Notes: generated from the letters alone by a model not told the origin. A stretch of 64,000 nt of DNA from Lagopus muta (GCF_023343835.1 NC_064469.1:1-64000); one strand, 5' to 3'. Shown: positions 19,801 to 28,740, numbered from the stretch's first letter. Numbers and translations are program-made.

Positions 19801-21383
19801 TGGGGTAGGATCGTCTGGGGGGGAGCACTGGATTTTGGGGTGGGTTTGGGGACATTTGAGCACTTGGGGCTTCGTTTGGTGAAATCAGAGCTCTTTGGGA
19901 CAGATGGTCAGGGGAGGCACCAAATGTTGGGGTTCATTTGGTGACATTTGGACCCCCCCCCTCATTAACACCACCCTAACGACCCCCCCAGGTGACGCTG
20001 CCCTGTGGTACTCCAGCGATGAGGACGAGGGTGGCAGCGTCTCGTCCATCCTGCGCACCCTCAGGCAGCAGAGCGGCGCTTTGGGGCCCCCCCACCCCTC
20101 TATGGGGCCGCCCCCCGGTTCCATGGGGCCGCCCCACACCGCGGACCCCCGATTGCAGAAAGCAGCGGCGTCGGGGGGTGGGGGGCGGCCGGCAGACCCC
20201 CGGCTGCGGGACCCCCGCTTGGCACGGCACAACAAAACAGAGCCGCCTCACCCCAAAACGGAGGATTATCCCAAAACGGACCCTAATTATCCCAAAACGG
20301 AGACGGATTATCCCAAAATGGAGGCGGATTATCCCAAAATGGATCCCCACAACCCCAAAACGGACCCTTCCCACCCCAAAACGGACTCCCTCCCCAAATC
20401 CCGCCTCCCCGACGAGGAGGACGACGCCGATCCCGAACGTTCCCTACGGGACCGCCCCGTTGTCATCCCCCTGGAGCCGCCGCCGGGGCAGCCGCCTCGG
20501 GACCCCCCGCTGTCACCGGCACCGTTTTGTCCCCGCGCCGCGGGACGTCGCCCTCACCAAGCCCGCCTTCGCCCGCATGGTGCTGTGGAGCCCCGAGGAT
20601 CTCCTCCCTCTGCCCATCCCCGTGCAGGACGTCACCGTAACGCCCGGCGGGGACCCCAGGCTGCACCGCGCCGACCCCCGGCACCGCGCGCTCCCGACGG
20701 ATCCCGGCGTCACCACAGAACCTTCCTCCAAGCTGCCGGATTTCGAGCTGTTATCCCGCATCCTACAGACGGTGAGCGCGGGCGGCGGTGACAGAACAGG
20801 CGACGCCACAGGTGACAAACAACCCGGTGACAAAACCACCGGGCCGGGCGACGCGTTCCCCGCTCCCGCTGACAAACCCGCGGGCGCTGGCGACAAACCT
20901 GCCGATAAACCGGGTGGCACCGAGCGTCCCAGCGACCCCCGTGTGCGCAAACCCCTGTCGGACCCCCGGCTGCAGAAAGCTGCAGCCAAAGCCCCGGAGC
21001 TCGGTGAGTCGGGTGACGATGCGGGCGATGCTGCGGGTGACGCTGGGACCCCCTTGGCACCCTACGACCCGCGGCTGAGCCGTGGCGCGGCGCAGAGCCG
21101 TGTGCTGAGCGCCATCAGTCTGTACGACCCGCGGGCGCCACCGGCTGGGGACGGTGTGGGGGGACGTGGGAAGGATCAGCCCTACAGCCGCCGATCGCCG
21201 CTGGCGGAACCGGCGCAGGATCGCTACAACAGCTACAACAGACCACGGCCAAGGGGCACGGCTGGGAACAGTGGGAACAGCGCGGCCCCGGAGGGCACAG
21301 AGCAGGATGAGACGGACAGCACTGCGTCACTCAAAGATGTCTTCAAGGGCTTCGACCCCACGGCGTCACCCTTCGGGCAGTAG
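1863..21383 (+). CDS. ZC3H4: ZC3H4, CCCH zinc finger protein (14 coding exons)
   Basis: ZC3H4 is a nuclear CCCH zinc finger protein that, with WDR82, terminates and restrains non-coding and promoter-upstream Pol II transcription. Coding exons read from splice sites and conserved protein: 1863-2005, 9884-10097, 10845-10959, 11743-11962, 12318-12460, 13494-13596, 13673-13804, 14372-14482, 15875-15986, 16431-16540, 16633-16961, 17554-17968, 18991-19216, 19992-21383. Order of parts: Pro-rich N-terminus; [17 protein letters not shown] acidic start; basic KR block; RG-rich blocks; three CCCH fingers (exons 8-10, e.g. [42 protein letters not shown]); [43 protein letters not shown] repeats; [16 protein letters not shown] motifs; C-terminal [16 protein letters not shown]. 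Six single surplus bases in G/C runs break the frame (10927-10929, 13682-13686, 17918-17926, 17957-17964, 19052-19061, 20503-20508). Without them the exon total is 3759 bases, 1252 residues; human is about 1300. Exon 1 uses a weak donor (AAAG|GTCCCG), so its end is the least certain boundary. Confidence 0.92.
2030..3210. repeat. G-rich purine minisatellite, ZC3H4 intron 1
   Basis: Degenerate tandem array right after ZC3H4 exon 1, with the recurring words AGGTTGAGGTGAGGGAG, CCTAAAGGT and TAATGGTTAAGG separated by runs of 6-16 G. The period is roughly 50-60 bases. The many G runs give strong G-quadruplex potential on the plus strand. Confidence 0.85.
3211..3690. other. Non-repetitive island in ZC3H4 intron 1
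   Basis: About 480 bases between two arrays without obvious tandem structure apart from a G20 run near 3431. It holds several homeodomain-type TTAATTAA/TTAATGG words (about 3211-3260 and 3380-3410). No gene is visible. It may be a remnant of the ancestral intron or an enhancer, but nothing in the sequence proves either. Confidence 0.4.
3691..4700. repeat. A-rich minisatellite, ZC3H4 intron 1
   Basis: Purine-rich tandem array with the core AAAAAGTGACAAAAATGTCC, about 20-30 bases per unit and highly degenerate. It produces long F/H-rich open frames on the minus strand, which are repeat translations, not proteins. Confidence 0.9.
4701..5190. repeat. Second A/C-rich minisatellite, ZC3H4 intron 1
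   Basis: From about 4830 to 5180 the sequence repeats words such as AGTGGAGAATTTCCCCTGAA and AATTTCCCCCAAAATC with a period near 50 bases. Positions 4701-4830 are a T-rich bridge. No gene is visible. Confidence 0.7.
5191..7075. repeat. ~51-bp tandem array, ZC3H4 intron 1
   Basis: About 35 units of the pattern GGGTGTTATAGGGAAAGGAG + GGCCATATAGGAACCC + TATTTGTATCCTATA. The units from about 5220 to 6540 are very similar, while those after 6540 drift (GTGTCCTGTAGGG variants). The sharp homogeneity of the first two thirds suggests recent expansion or conversion. Short Y/P-rich frames on the minus strand are repeat translations. Confidence 0.95.
7076..7484. repeat. Degenerate transition between two arrays
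   Basis: Diverged units with CTGTAGGG, CCATATA and GGTAAAGGAGGGCC that share words with both the 51-bp array to the left and the 91-bp array to the right, suggesting that the two arrays have a common ancestor. Confidence 0.6.
7485..8605. repeat. ~91-bp tandem array with ~365-bp higher-order period
   Basis: About 12-13 units, each containing GCAGGAGGCCCTATAGAAGC, CATATATACATCCCATAATG and CAAGTACAAGTAGAGGAGGG. Distinct unit variants recur every four units: the variant with GGACAAGTAGAAGAGGGCC and CATACAGGGGTTCC appears near 7618 and again near 7980, about 362 bases later, and the neighbouring units repeat in the same order. The end of the array (8595) breaks off in a diverged half unit. Confidence 0.95.
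8606..9284. other. Non-repetitive island in ZC3H4 intron 1
   Basis: About 680 bases of mostly unique sequence between arrays. It contains a perfect 7-bp stem with TCAG loop (ACGCTCC at 8675-8681, GGAGCGT at 8686-8692), a TTAATTAGTTAATTAATG cluster near 8722-8741, and pyrimidine-rich repeats of the word TTTTGGGG/ATTTCTGCC after 8980. No gene is visible. The TAATTA cluster would suit homeodomain binding, but this is only a motif observation. Confidence 0.45.
9285..9790. repeat. TTTAGGG-containing minisatellite, end of ZC3H4 intron 1
   Basis: Tandem words GGTTGGGTTTTAGGGTCAGG and TTAAGGCCAGGG with a loose period of 25-50 bases, ending about 95 bases before ZC3H4 exon 2. Many units contain TTTTAGGG, close to but not the same as the telomere hexamer. 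Confidence 0.85.
10100..10660. repeat. ~30-bp minisatellite, ZC3H4 intron 2
   Basis: About 17 units of the form TCTTCAAAAATGCCCTTTGT + GGGTCCCTACA immediately after the exon 2 donor. A plus-strand open frame of about 100 residues here is a repeat translation. Confidence 0.95.
11040..11730. repeat. GGATCC-palindrome minisatellite, ZC3H4 intron 3
   Basis: About 27 units of 24-25 bases with the self-complementary core AATGGGATCCCATT. Because the core is a palindrome, both strands show matching open frames (P/S/H-rich on plus, G/W/M-rich on minus). The array ends a few bases before the acceptor of the exon at 11743. Confidence 0.95.
12050..12300. repeat. ~95-bp triplication, ZC3H4 intron 4
   Basis: Three near-identical copies of a block containing CCCCAATTTTCATCATTTTG and GGCTGAAATCTGCCACAATC sit between the exons at 11743-11962 and 12318-12460. 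Confidence 0.85.
12490..13485. repeat. Two adjoining purine-rich minisatellites, ZC3H4 intron 5
   Basis: First part (to about 12990): units of GGGATGGGAATGGGGATAAAA type. Second part: units of 40-60 bases with AGCTCTGGGATTGGGGATAG and AAGCTCAGGAATGGGGATGA. Open frames on the minus strand (P/F/S-rich) are repeat translations. Confidence 0.9.
13830..14350. repeat. Pyrimidine-rich low-complexity intron 7 of ZC3H4
   Basis: After about 100 bases of ordinary intron, words such as CCCACATTTCC, CATATTTC and TTCTGTACTTCCC recur between 13970 and 14270. No gene is visible. Confidence 0.6.
14500..15870. repeat. ~61-bp minisatellite, ZC3H4 intron 8
   Basis: Eight nearly identical units of 61 bases (about 14510-15000) containing CACCTCTATAGCACCTCATT and CACCTCTGAAGCACCCAATT, followed by diverged copies to about 15800. 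The same family fills intron 12 of this gene (18000-18960). Confidence 0.95.
15987..16430 (+). other. ZC3H4: AT-AC (U12-type) intron of ZC3H4
   Basis: The exon ending CCCTACATGCATG joins the next exon starting GTGACTTCCCCTGCAAG to restore the conserved protein [14 protein letters not shown]. The intron between them does not start with GT: it starts ATATCCTT (15987-15994), the consensus U12 AT-AC 5' splice site, and ends AC at 16430. TCCTTAAC, the consensus U12 branch site, lies at 16415-16422, about 10 bases from the 3' end, as is typical. No GT-AG alternative gives the right frame. The intron interior (16060-16180) is a G/A-rich repeat. Confidence 0.93.
16985..17540. repeat. Purine-rich minisatellite, ZC3H4 intron 11
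   Basis: Degenerate units of the type GGGTTTGGGGTGGGAAAATGG and, at the right end, TGAAAAGGGGAGATTTGGGG. Open frames on both strands are repeat translations. Confidence 0.85.
17621..17800 (+). repeat. ZC3H4: In-frame 12-bp repeat coding (Met-His-Pro-Asp)x15 in ZC3H4
   Basis: Fifteen head-to-tail 12-base units ATGCAYCCYGAY encode fifteen copies of MHPD without interruption. All differences between units are third-base and silent. Human ZC3H4 has the same motif in about five or six copies at this place, so the repeat is ancestral and is longer here. Confidence 0.95.
17975..18960. repeat. Minisatellite, ZC3H4 intron 12 (same family as intron 8)
   Basis: About 20 diverged units of CCCCAAATCCACCTCTATAA + CACCTCATTTCC, ending with a well-preserved 60-bp subset near 18770-18930. 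The shared words with the intron 8 array show a common origin for two arrays separated by four exons. Confidence 0.9.
19225..19985. repeat. G/T-rich minisatellite, ZC3H4 intron 13
   Basis: Degenerate units with TTTTGGGGTGGGTTTGGGGA and larger duplicated blocks (GTGTTTTGATGATAAATAGGA occurs near 19334 and 19579). No gene is visible. Confidence 0.85.
20240..20400 (+). repeat. ZC3H4: In-frame coding repeat, PKT(D/E)xxY type, ZC3H4
   Basis: Seven or eight tandem units with the DNA core CCCCAAAACGGA or TATCCCAAAATGGA encode proline-lysine-acidic repeats ([14 protein letters not shown] and so on). As far as I remember human ZC3H4 has no such block here, so it looks like a lineage-specific in-frame expansion. 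Confidence 0.85.
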
Positions 21384-23175
21384 CGGTGGTTGTTGGGCTG
21401 CCATGGGGGCTGTTGGGCTGTGATGGAGGTCGTTAGGCTGGAGCGGCAGTTGTTGGGCCCTAATGGGGGTTTGCTGGGCTGTGATGGAGTGTTGCTGGGC
21501 TGTGATGGTGGCTGCTGGGTTGTGATGGGGGCTTTTGGGTTGTCATGGGGGCTGCTGGGCTCTAATGGGGATTGGTTGGGATGTAATGGAGGTTGTTGGG
21601 CTGGAGCGCTGGCTGTTGGGCTGCAGTGGCAGTTGTTGGGCTGCGATGGGGGTCATTGGGCCATGATGGGGGTTGTTGGGCTGTGATGGGGGTCATTGGG
21701 TCCTGATAGGGGTTGTTGGGCTGTGATGGGAGTCATTGGGCTCTGATGGGGCTTGTTGGGCTGTGATGGTGGCTGTTGGACTGTAATGAGGATCGTTGGG
21801 CCCTAATGGGGGTTGTTGGGCTGTAGTGGGGGTCGTTGGGCCCTAATGGGGGTTGTTGGGCTGTGATGGTGGCTGTTGGGTCCTAATGGGGGTTGTTGGG
21901 CTGTAATAAGGATCATTGGGCCCTAATGGGGTTTATTGGGCTGTAGTGGGGGTCATTGGGCCCTAATGGGGCTTGGTGGGCTGTGATGGTGGGTTTTAAT
22001 GGGGGCTGTTGGGCTGTGTTGGCTGTTGGCGAGGTTTGGTGTGAACGGTGTGGGGCGAGCGGCTGAAAGTGGGGGGAATAGGGCAGAATTTGGGGCAAAG
22101 GAGGGCGTGGGGTTGTGAGGTTGGGGGGGTGTGAGTGCAGGGTGGGGTGTTTTGGGGGGGAAAGGAAATGGAGTTGTGTGGGGTTCGGGGGAAATGGTGG
22201 TGAAACGTGTGGAGTTTGGGAGTGATGTTGTGTGGAATGGGGGGGGGAATAGCAAAAAGTGGGGGGGAAATAGCAAAAAGTGGGGGGAATAACCCAAAAT
22301 GTGGGAGAACAACCCAAAATGTGGGGGGAACGACCCAAAACGTGGGGGAAAATGAGGTGAGATGGGCGAGATTTGGGGAAATGCGACGAGAAAAGTGCAG
22401 GAAGTGAGGAAGAATGGGTGGAATGAGGAGAAAATGAGGTGAAATGTGGGGAATTTGGGGAAAAATAATGGGAAAATGTGTTAAAAGTGGGGGAAAAAAA
22501 TGGGCAGGATGTGGTGAAAATGACCCAAAATGAAGCCGAAATTTGGAAAAAAATGGGCAAAATATGGTGAAAATTACCCGGAATGTGCAAAATTGGGGGG
22601 AAAACAAGCCACAAAATATCCCCAAATGCCTCAAAACCCCCCAAATCTCTGTGAAAATGTTGAGTTTGGGGGATCTGGGCTCATTTGGGGCAATTTTGGG
22701 GTTGGTTTTGTTCTCCTGAAGACCCCGATGGGATTTTTTGGGTTAAACCCAATCCCCAAAATGCCCCCAAATGCCCCAAAATCTCCATTGCCGCAAAGAA
22801 ACGCCGAGTTCCGCTCTCCCACCCACCAAAAAATTGGGTGAAATTCTGCCAATTTGGGGCAATTGGAGATGAATTGCCAGCTCCCATCCGGCTCCAACTC
22901 CCCCCTTCACCCCCCCCCCCCCAAAAAAAAAGTGTTAAATAAGGTGAAATTGGGCCAAAAAACAGCACTTTTGGGTGCGCTCGTCCCCTCCGCCTGTACA
23001 GAAGTTGCGCTTTTTTGTAAAAAATCCCCATTTTTACACAAAAAAAAAAAACCCAAAATTGGCGTTTTTTGGTTGTTTTTTTTTTTTTCTTCTTTTTTTT
23101 TTTGCAAAGCTTGAACCGAATTTTGGCTTTTTTTTTTTTCCAACTTGTAATAAACTGTAAATAGCACTGTCCCCA
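21384..23175 (+). other. ZC3H4: ZC3H4 3' untranslated region with minisatellite and poly(A) signal
   Basis: After the TAG stop, 21384-22015 is a minisatellite of about 20-27-base units (GGGGGTTGTTGGGCTGTGATG), and 22220-22620 a second A/G-rich one (AAAATGTGGGGG). The only good poly(A) signal in this strand is AATAAA at 23149-23154, after a T-rich stretch at 23070-23140. The 3' end is therefore inferred at about 23170. Confidence 0.7.
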
Positions 23176-24053
23176 CTTTTGGGTCCCATTTCTGCTGCTT
23201 TTGGGTTCTGAGGCCTTGTAGGAAAGTGGTGGTTTTTGGCACGACGTCCCGGACCCCTTTTTGGGGGGTTTTTGGCCCCCAAAATCCAACATTGTCCCAT
23301 GGGAAGGGAGATGGGATTTTTGGGGTAGAACTGGGGGGGTTTTAGGGTTTGGGGGAATTGGTGAAGTTTGGGTTTTTTGAGGGTGGGATTTGGGGTTTGG
23401 GGGGGGGGGGTTGGGGATCCGGGGGAATTTTTGGGGTGGAATTGGGGGATATTTGGGGGAATCTTTGGGATTTTGAGGTGGAATTGGGGGTTTTGGGAGA
23501 GAAGAGGGGTTGGTTTTGGCCCCCATAGCACCCTATAGAGTCCCATAGTACACCACAGCTTCCTATAGCCCATACTGGATCCCTATTGCATCCTATAGAG
23601 CCCCACAGCCCTCACAGCAACCTACAGAGGCCACAGTGCCCTATAGTGCCCTATAGCCCATATAGGATCCCAATAGCCCCCATAGCATCCTATAGAGCCC
23701 CACAGCACCCTATAGAGCCCTATAGAGCTCTGTAGCCCCCACAGCCCACCCTGTAGCCCCTATAGAGCCCCACAGCCCCTATAGAGCCCTATAGAGCCCC
23801 ACAGCCCCTATAGAGCCCCGCAGCCCCTATAGAGCCCCGCAGCCCCTATAGAGCCCCACAGCTCCTATCCGCCCCATCATGCCCCGCGCTCTTCCTCCTC
23901 TCTTTCCCGCGCCCCATGCAAACGAAGGGGGCGTGGCCTATGTCACTATTTGCCCCGCCGGGGATGGAAGGGGTGTGGCTGCTCACCTGGCTGCGCACCT
24001 GCGTGAGGTCATCGGGCGGCGCCTCGTCGCGCAGCAGTGACGTCATCTGGGCC
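23176..24053. repeat. ZC3H4 to Kunitz gene interval with CTATAGAGCCCC repeat
   Basis: Positions 23240-23510 are G/T-rich low complexity. From 23530 to 23870 there is a tandem array with CCTATAGAGCCCCACAGCCC, similar in wording to the arrays in ZC3H4 intron 1. From 23870 to 24053 the sequence is unique and CpG-containing and should hold the promoter of the downstream gene; a near-octamer word ATGCAAAC lies at about 23916-23923. Confidence 0.65.
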
Positions 24054-27000
24054 ATGGCGGCGGGGCCGGTGCTGGCGCTGCTGCTTCTGCTGCCCGCGGG
24101 CGGCGGGGGGGTGCCGGGCGGGCCCGGGAGTGACGGTACGGGCGGGGGCGGAGCTGGGAGGCGGGACGGAGCGGGGATTTGGGGAAGGGGGGGGGGGGTT
24201 TCTTTGGGGGGGAATTACTTTTGAGGGGGAGAAGGGACAGAAGGGAGGGCGGGGCCTAACGGGAAGCGGAAGTGGGGAGGGGCCGCGAGGCCACGCCTCC
24301 CTCGGGGTCCTCCCATTTCGACCGCCTTTAGGCCTCGCCCACCGTGCCCCCCGCCCTTTTAGGCTCCTCCCCCCTTTTGGGTCCCACCCTTTTAAGGCCC
24401 CTCCCCCTTTTACCCTCATCTTTTATGGCCCCCCCCCCGGAAGCCCCTCTCCTGTTGTCTCCACCCTTTCATGCCTCTCCCCCTCCCCTCCCCTCCCCCC
24501 CCATCTTAAGCCCATCCCTTTTTTCTCCCCTCCCCTTTTTATCCCCATCTTTTAGGGCCCTCCCCTTTTGTCCCACCCTTTTCGGCCCCTCCCCCTTTAG
24601 CCCAACCCTTTTTGTCTTCCCTCCAACCTTTGAGTGTCCCCCCACCCCTTGGGGACAAATGGGGACAAATAGGGACAGACAGGGACAACAGTAGGAATGA
24701 ATGGGGACACTGTGGGAACGAATGGGGACACATGGTGACACCCCTACAGCCCCCAGCAAAGCACCACCGCCGGACGTCACCGCGCCGTGGGACTCTGCCT
24801 ACCAAGGTACCGCCAGCACGGGGGATTGGGTTGGGGTGACACCACCGGGTGACACTGGGTGACAGTGCCAGGAGTGGAGGGCGACACCACAGGGTGACAC
24901 CATCACGTGTCAGTGCTGGGTGACAGCACTGGGGTGACAATGCTGGGTGACCACCGGGTGACACAAAAGGGTGACACCACCAGGTGATAGAGGGTAACAA
25001 CTGGGTGACACCAGTGGGTGACACTGCGGGGTGACAACTTGGTGACACTGCTGGGTAGCAACTGGGTGACATTGCTGGGTGACAACTGGGTGACATTTCT
25101 TGGTGACGCTGCTGGGTGGCAACTGGGTGACATTGCTGGGTGACAACTGGCTGATACTGCTGGGTGACACGGCTGGGTGACAACTGGGTGACATTTCTTG
25201 GTGATATTGGTGGGTGACAACTGGGTGGCACTGCTGGGTGGCAAATGGGTGACACTGCTGGGTGGCAAATGGGTGCCATTGCTGGGTGACAACTGGGTGG
25301 CATGGCTGGGTGACACCGTTGGGTGACATTGGTGGGTGACAACTGGGTGGCATTTCTTGGTGACATTTGTTGGTGACACCACTGGGTGGAATTGCTGGGT
25401 GACAACCGGCTGACAAGGGCTGGGTGACAAAACTGGGTGCCACCACCAGGTGGTGATGAGAGACAACCAGGTGACGATTCCGGGTGACGTTGTTGTGCCC
25501 CTTCCCCCGTCGTCCCCCCCCCCCCCCGTACCCACAGATCACTGCGTTGCCCCCCCCCTGACCGGGCCGTGCCGCGCCGCCTTCCAGCGCTGGTTCCACA
25601 GCCCCGAACATCGCGACTGCCGGCCCTTCATCTACGGCGGCTGCCGGGGGAACCGCAACAACTACCGGAACAGGGAGGAGTGTCTGCAGCGCTGCCGGAG
25701 CGGTACTGGGGGGGGGCAGCGTGGGGACGGGGGACGGGTGGCAGGGGGGGACAGTGGGGGGGTGACATGGGGGCAACATGGGGAAATAAGGGGGGACACC
25801 GTGGAGGCTGGGGGGGGGGACAGTGGGGAGGACAACATGGGGGGAATGCTGGGGGGGACAACGTGGGGACAGTGGAGGGGTGATGTGGGGACAGCGTGGG
25901 GGGGAACATGGGGATATTAGGGGGACAGCGTGGGGACAGTGGGGGGGTGATGTGGGGATATTAGGGGGGACACGGTGGGGGCTGGGGGGGGGACAGTGGG
26001 GGGAACACTGGGGAGGACAACATGGGGATAGTGGAGGGGTGACATGGGGACAGCGTGGGGGGGAGCATGGGGACATTAGGGGGGGCAGCGTGGGGACAGT
26101 GGGGGGGCAACATGGGGATATTAGGGGGGACACGGTGGGGGCTGGGGGGGGGACAGTGGGGGGAACACTGGGGAGGACAACATGGGGACAGTGTGGGGAA
26201 TGCTGGGGGGGACAACATGGGGATAGTGGAGGGGTGACATGGGGACAGTGTGGGGGGGAGCATGGGGATATTAGGGGGGGCAGCGTGGGGACAGTGGGGG
26301 GATGGCAGGGGGGCAGTGGGGAGACACCATGGGGGCTGGGGGGGGACAGTGGGGAGGACAATATGGGGACAGTGGGGGGAATGCTGGGGGGGACAGCATG
26401 GGGACAGTGCAGGGGTGACATGGGGGACAGCGTGGGGGGCGACATGGGGATAGTAGGGGGGACAGCATGGGGACAGTGGGGGGGATGACATGGGGATATT
26501 AGGGGGGACACGGTGGGGGCTGGGGGGGGGACAGTGGGGAGGACAACATGGGGATATTAGGGGGATGGTGGGGGGGAACACTAGGGGGGACAACGTGGGG
26601 ACAGTGGAGGGGTGACATGGGGACAGCGTGGGGGGGAACATGGGGATATTAGGGGGGGCAGCGTGGGGACAGTGGGGGGGCGACATGGGGATATTAGGGG
26701 GGACACTGTGGAGGACAATATGGGGACAGTGGGGGGACGGTGGGGGGAGCACTGGGGGGGACAACATGGGGATAGTGGAGGGGTGACATGGGGACAGCGT
26801 GGGGGGGAGCATGGGGACATTAGGGGGGACACGGTGGGGGCTGGGGGGGGGACAGTGGGGAGGACAACATGGGGACAGTGGAGGAGCACCATGAGGGTAC
26901 TGGGGGGACACCATGGGGACAGTGAGTGGGCATTGGGACTGCATGGGGACACTGGGGGGGACATGTGATGTGGGGTGATGTGGGGACGCCATGGGGACAT

Positions 27001-27721
27001 TGGGGGGACACTGGGGGGACATCAGAGGGACAATGGGGAGAATGTGGTGAGGGATACAATGGGGACAGCTGGTGGGGGGGACACTTATGAGGGGATTTTG
27101 GGGGGACAGTGAGGGGATGGGAATGGGGTCGTGGGGGGTGGGGGGGGCATAGGGACACTGTGGGGTCACTGTGGGATAACAGGGGGACATTGTGGGGATG
27201 GCATGGGGACAATGGGGGGGTTGGGAACAGGGCTGGGGACATTGTGGGAACAGTAAGGAAGGGATGGGGCTGAGGGACAGTGGGAGCTGGGGGGATGGGG
27301 GGGGAACATTGAGGGGAACAATTGGGGGCGTTGGGACAGAACTGGGGACATTGTGGGGACAATGAGGAGGGGATGGGGGGCACTGAGGGAGGACATTGAG
27401 GGGAGGGAAAGTTGGGGGGGGAGACGACAGCAATGGGGACGGCACAGTGACCCCCTTCTCCCCCTCTCCCTCCAGGTGACAGCAGCAGCTGGCACCCCAC
27501 AGGTGAGCATCCCCCTGACCCCCCCCCAGGTGACACTGTGTGTCCCCCCCCCCAATTAACGCTGTCACCTCCCATCCCCAGCCCTGCTGCTGGCGCTGCT
27601 GCTGGTGGTGACGCTGGCGCTGGCTGTCCTGGTTGTCACCCGCTGTGGCATCACCCAATTCTGGGGCCGCCGGAGCCACAGCATCGACAAAGAGACGCTG
27701 ATGGGCAGCACTGACGCCTGA
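24054..27721 (+). CDS. SPINT2: Single-Kunitz membrane protease inhibitor, SPINT2-like
   Basis: Kunitz inhibitors of this family block membrane-linked serine proteases at the cell surface. Five exons with clean GT-AG sites and phase 1 joints throughout: 24054-24135, 24750-24806, 25538-25702, 27476-27502, 27582-27721, giving 156 residues. Parts: signal peptide (about 1-20, LALLLLLPAGG), a 19-residue linker ending WDSAYQ, one Kunitz domain with all six cysteines (C..GPCRAAFQRWFH..C..FIYGGCRGN..N..C..C) and arginine at the P1 site, a 9-residue linker, one transmembrane helix (ALLLALLLVVTLALAVLVV) and a short tail ending SIDKETLMGSTDA. The Kunitz domain is closest to the second domain of human SPINT2; the usual first domain is not present, and intron 1 (614 bases) contains no trace of it. 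Human also makes a one-domain SPINT2 isoform. Symbol assignment is inferred from similarity and genome neighbourhood, not certain. Confidence 0.8.
24136..24749. repeat. Intron 1 of the SPINT2-like gene, C/T-rich repeat
   Basis: From about 24330 to 24620 words such as CCCTTTTAGGCCCCTCCCC recur irregularly. The rest is unique G-rich intron. No exon-like Kunitz sequence is visible on the plus strand. Confidence 0.6.
24830..25495. repeat. GGGTGACAACTG minisatellite, intron 2 of the SPINT2-like gene
   Basis: About 25-30 units of roughly 20-24 bases, GGGTGACAACTGGGTGACAT and variants (CTGCTGGGTGGCAA). Long H/P/C/S-rich frames on the minus strand come from the array. Confidence 0.95.
25705..27470. 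repeat. GGGGACAGTGGGGGG minisatellite, intron 3 of the SPINT2-like gene
   Basis: About 1.7 kb of tandem G-rich units (GGGGACAACATGGGGACAGT, GGGGGGAACACTGGGG, CATGGGGATATTAGGGGGG) with clear longer-period copies of roughly 170-200 bases near 25960, 26130 and 26500. The minus-strand open frame of over 500 residues (P/S/C/H-rich) is a translation of the array, not a gene. G-quadruplex potential is very high. Confidence 0.95.
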
Positions 27722-28740
27722 ACCCCAAAACGCCGTTTCTTACCCCAAAAAAATGGGCTCTGCTGCCCCAAATGGGGCTTTGCTATCCCCCAAAAATGAC
27801 TCCCCACTTCTTCCTGCCCCAAAAATGCTGCTTTTGTCCCCAAATCATGACATTTTCTCCCCCAAAATGCCACTTTTCTCCCCCAAATGCGACTCCTCTC
27901 CCCTGAAATGCCACTTTTCTCCCCCAAATCATGACATTTTCTCCCCTAAAATCCCACTTTCCTCCCCAAAATATACTTTTCTCCCCACAAAATAGGCTTT
28001 TCTATTCCCCAAAAAGGACTCTTTTACCCCAAAACTCAGCTTCTCCGCTCCAAACGGCCCAAAAGTGGCCATTTTGACCCCAAAATTGTGCATTTCTATC
28101 TCATTTTTCCCCCCATGAACCATTTTTTCCCTCAAAATCTGAATTTTCTTCCCGCAAACTGAGCTCCTTTATCCCAAATTGGGTATTTCAATACCAAAAC
28201 AGCTCTTTTTTCCCCTAAAAATAGAGCTTTTCTCCCCAAAAATGGATATTTTCCCCACCCAACAGAGCTTTTCTAACCCAAAATGAGTCATTTTCCCCCC
28301 AAAATGGGACGTTTCCCCCCCAAAATTCAGCCTTTCTGTCCTAAAATTGACCACTTCTATCCCAAAATGAGGCATTTTAACCCAAAATACAACTTTTCTC
28401 CCCCAAAATTGAACGTTTTTTCCCCCAAAAGAGTTCTTTTTCCCCCCCAAAAAGGGGCTTTTTTCCCTCAAAATGGGGCTCTCCCCCAAAATCGAGCTTT
28501 TCTACCCCCAAACTGACCGTTTCTACCCCACAATTGAGCTTTTCTCCCCCCCCCCCCCCCCCCCCCCCCGGGCTCTTTTCTGATTGCCCCCCCGGGGGGG
28601 GGCAGCTGATGCCATTCGCGATGTTTTTTGCACCCGTTGGGGCTTTTTAATGAGATGTAATTAATTAATGGGTTTGTAGGGGGCTTTTTTTTGTACACTT
28701 GAAAGGGATTTTTGGAATAAAGGGAAATGTGAACCCACCC
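27722..28740 (+). other. 3' untranslated region of the SPINT2-like gene
   Basis: A minisatellite with CCCCAAAATGCCACTTTTCTC units fills 27730-28545, followed by a C/G-run block and about 150 bases of unique sequence ending with the poly(A) signal AATAAA at 28716-28721. The transcript end is inferred at about 28735. Confidence 0.7.

Noticed and set aside
10845-21383. ZC3H4 as a decayed pseudogene because of its frame breaks.
   Set aside because: All breaks are one-base surpluses in G/C runs, splice sites are intact, and conserved protein continues on both sides, so sequence error is more likely.
24910-27679. Very long P/S/C/H-rich open frames on the minus strand (over 500 codons).
   Set aside because: They are direct translations of the G-rich minisatellites in the SPINT2-like gene, have the array period, and lie antisense to well-supported exons.
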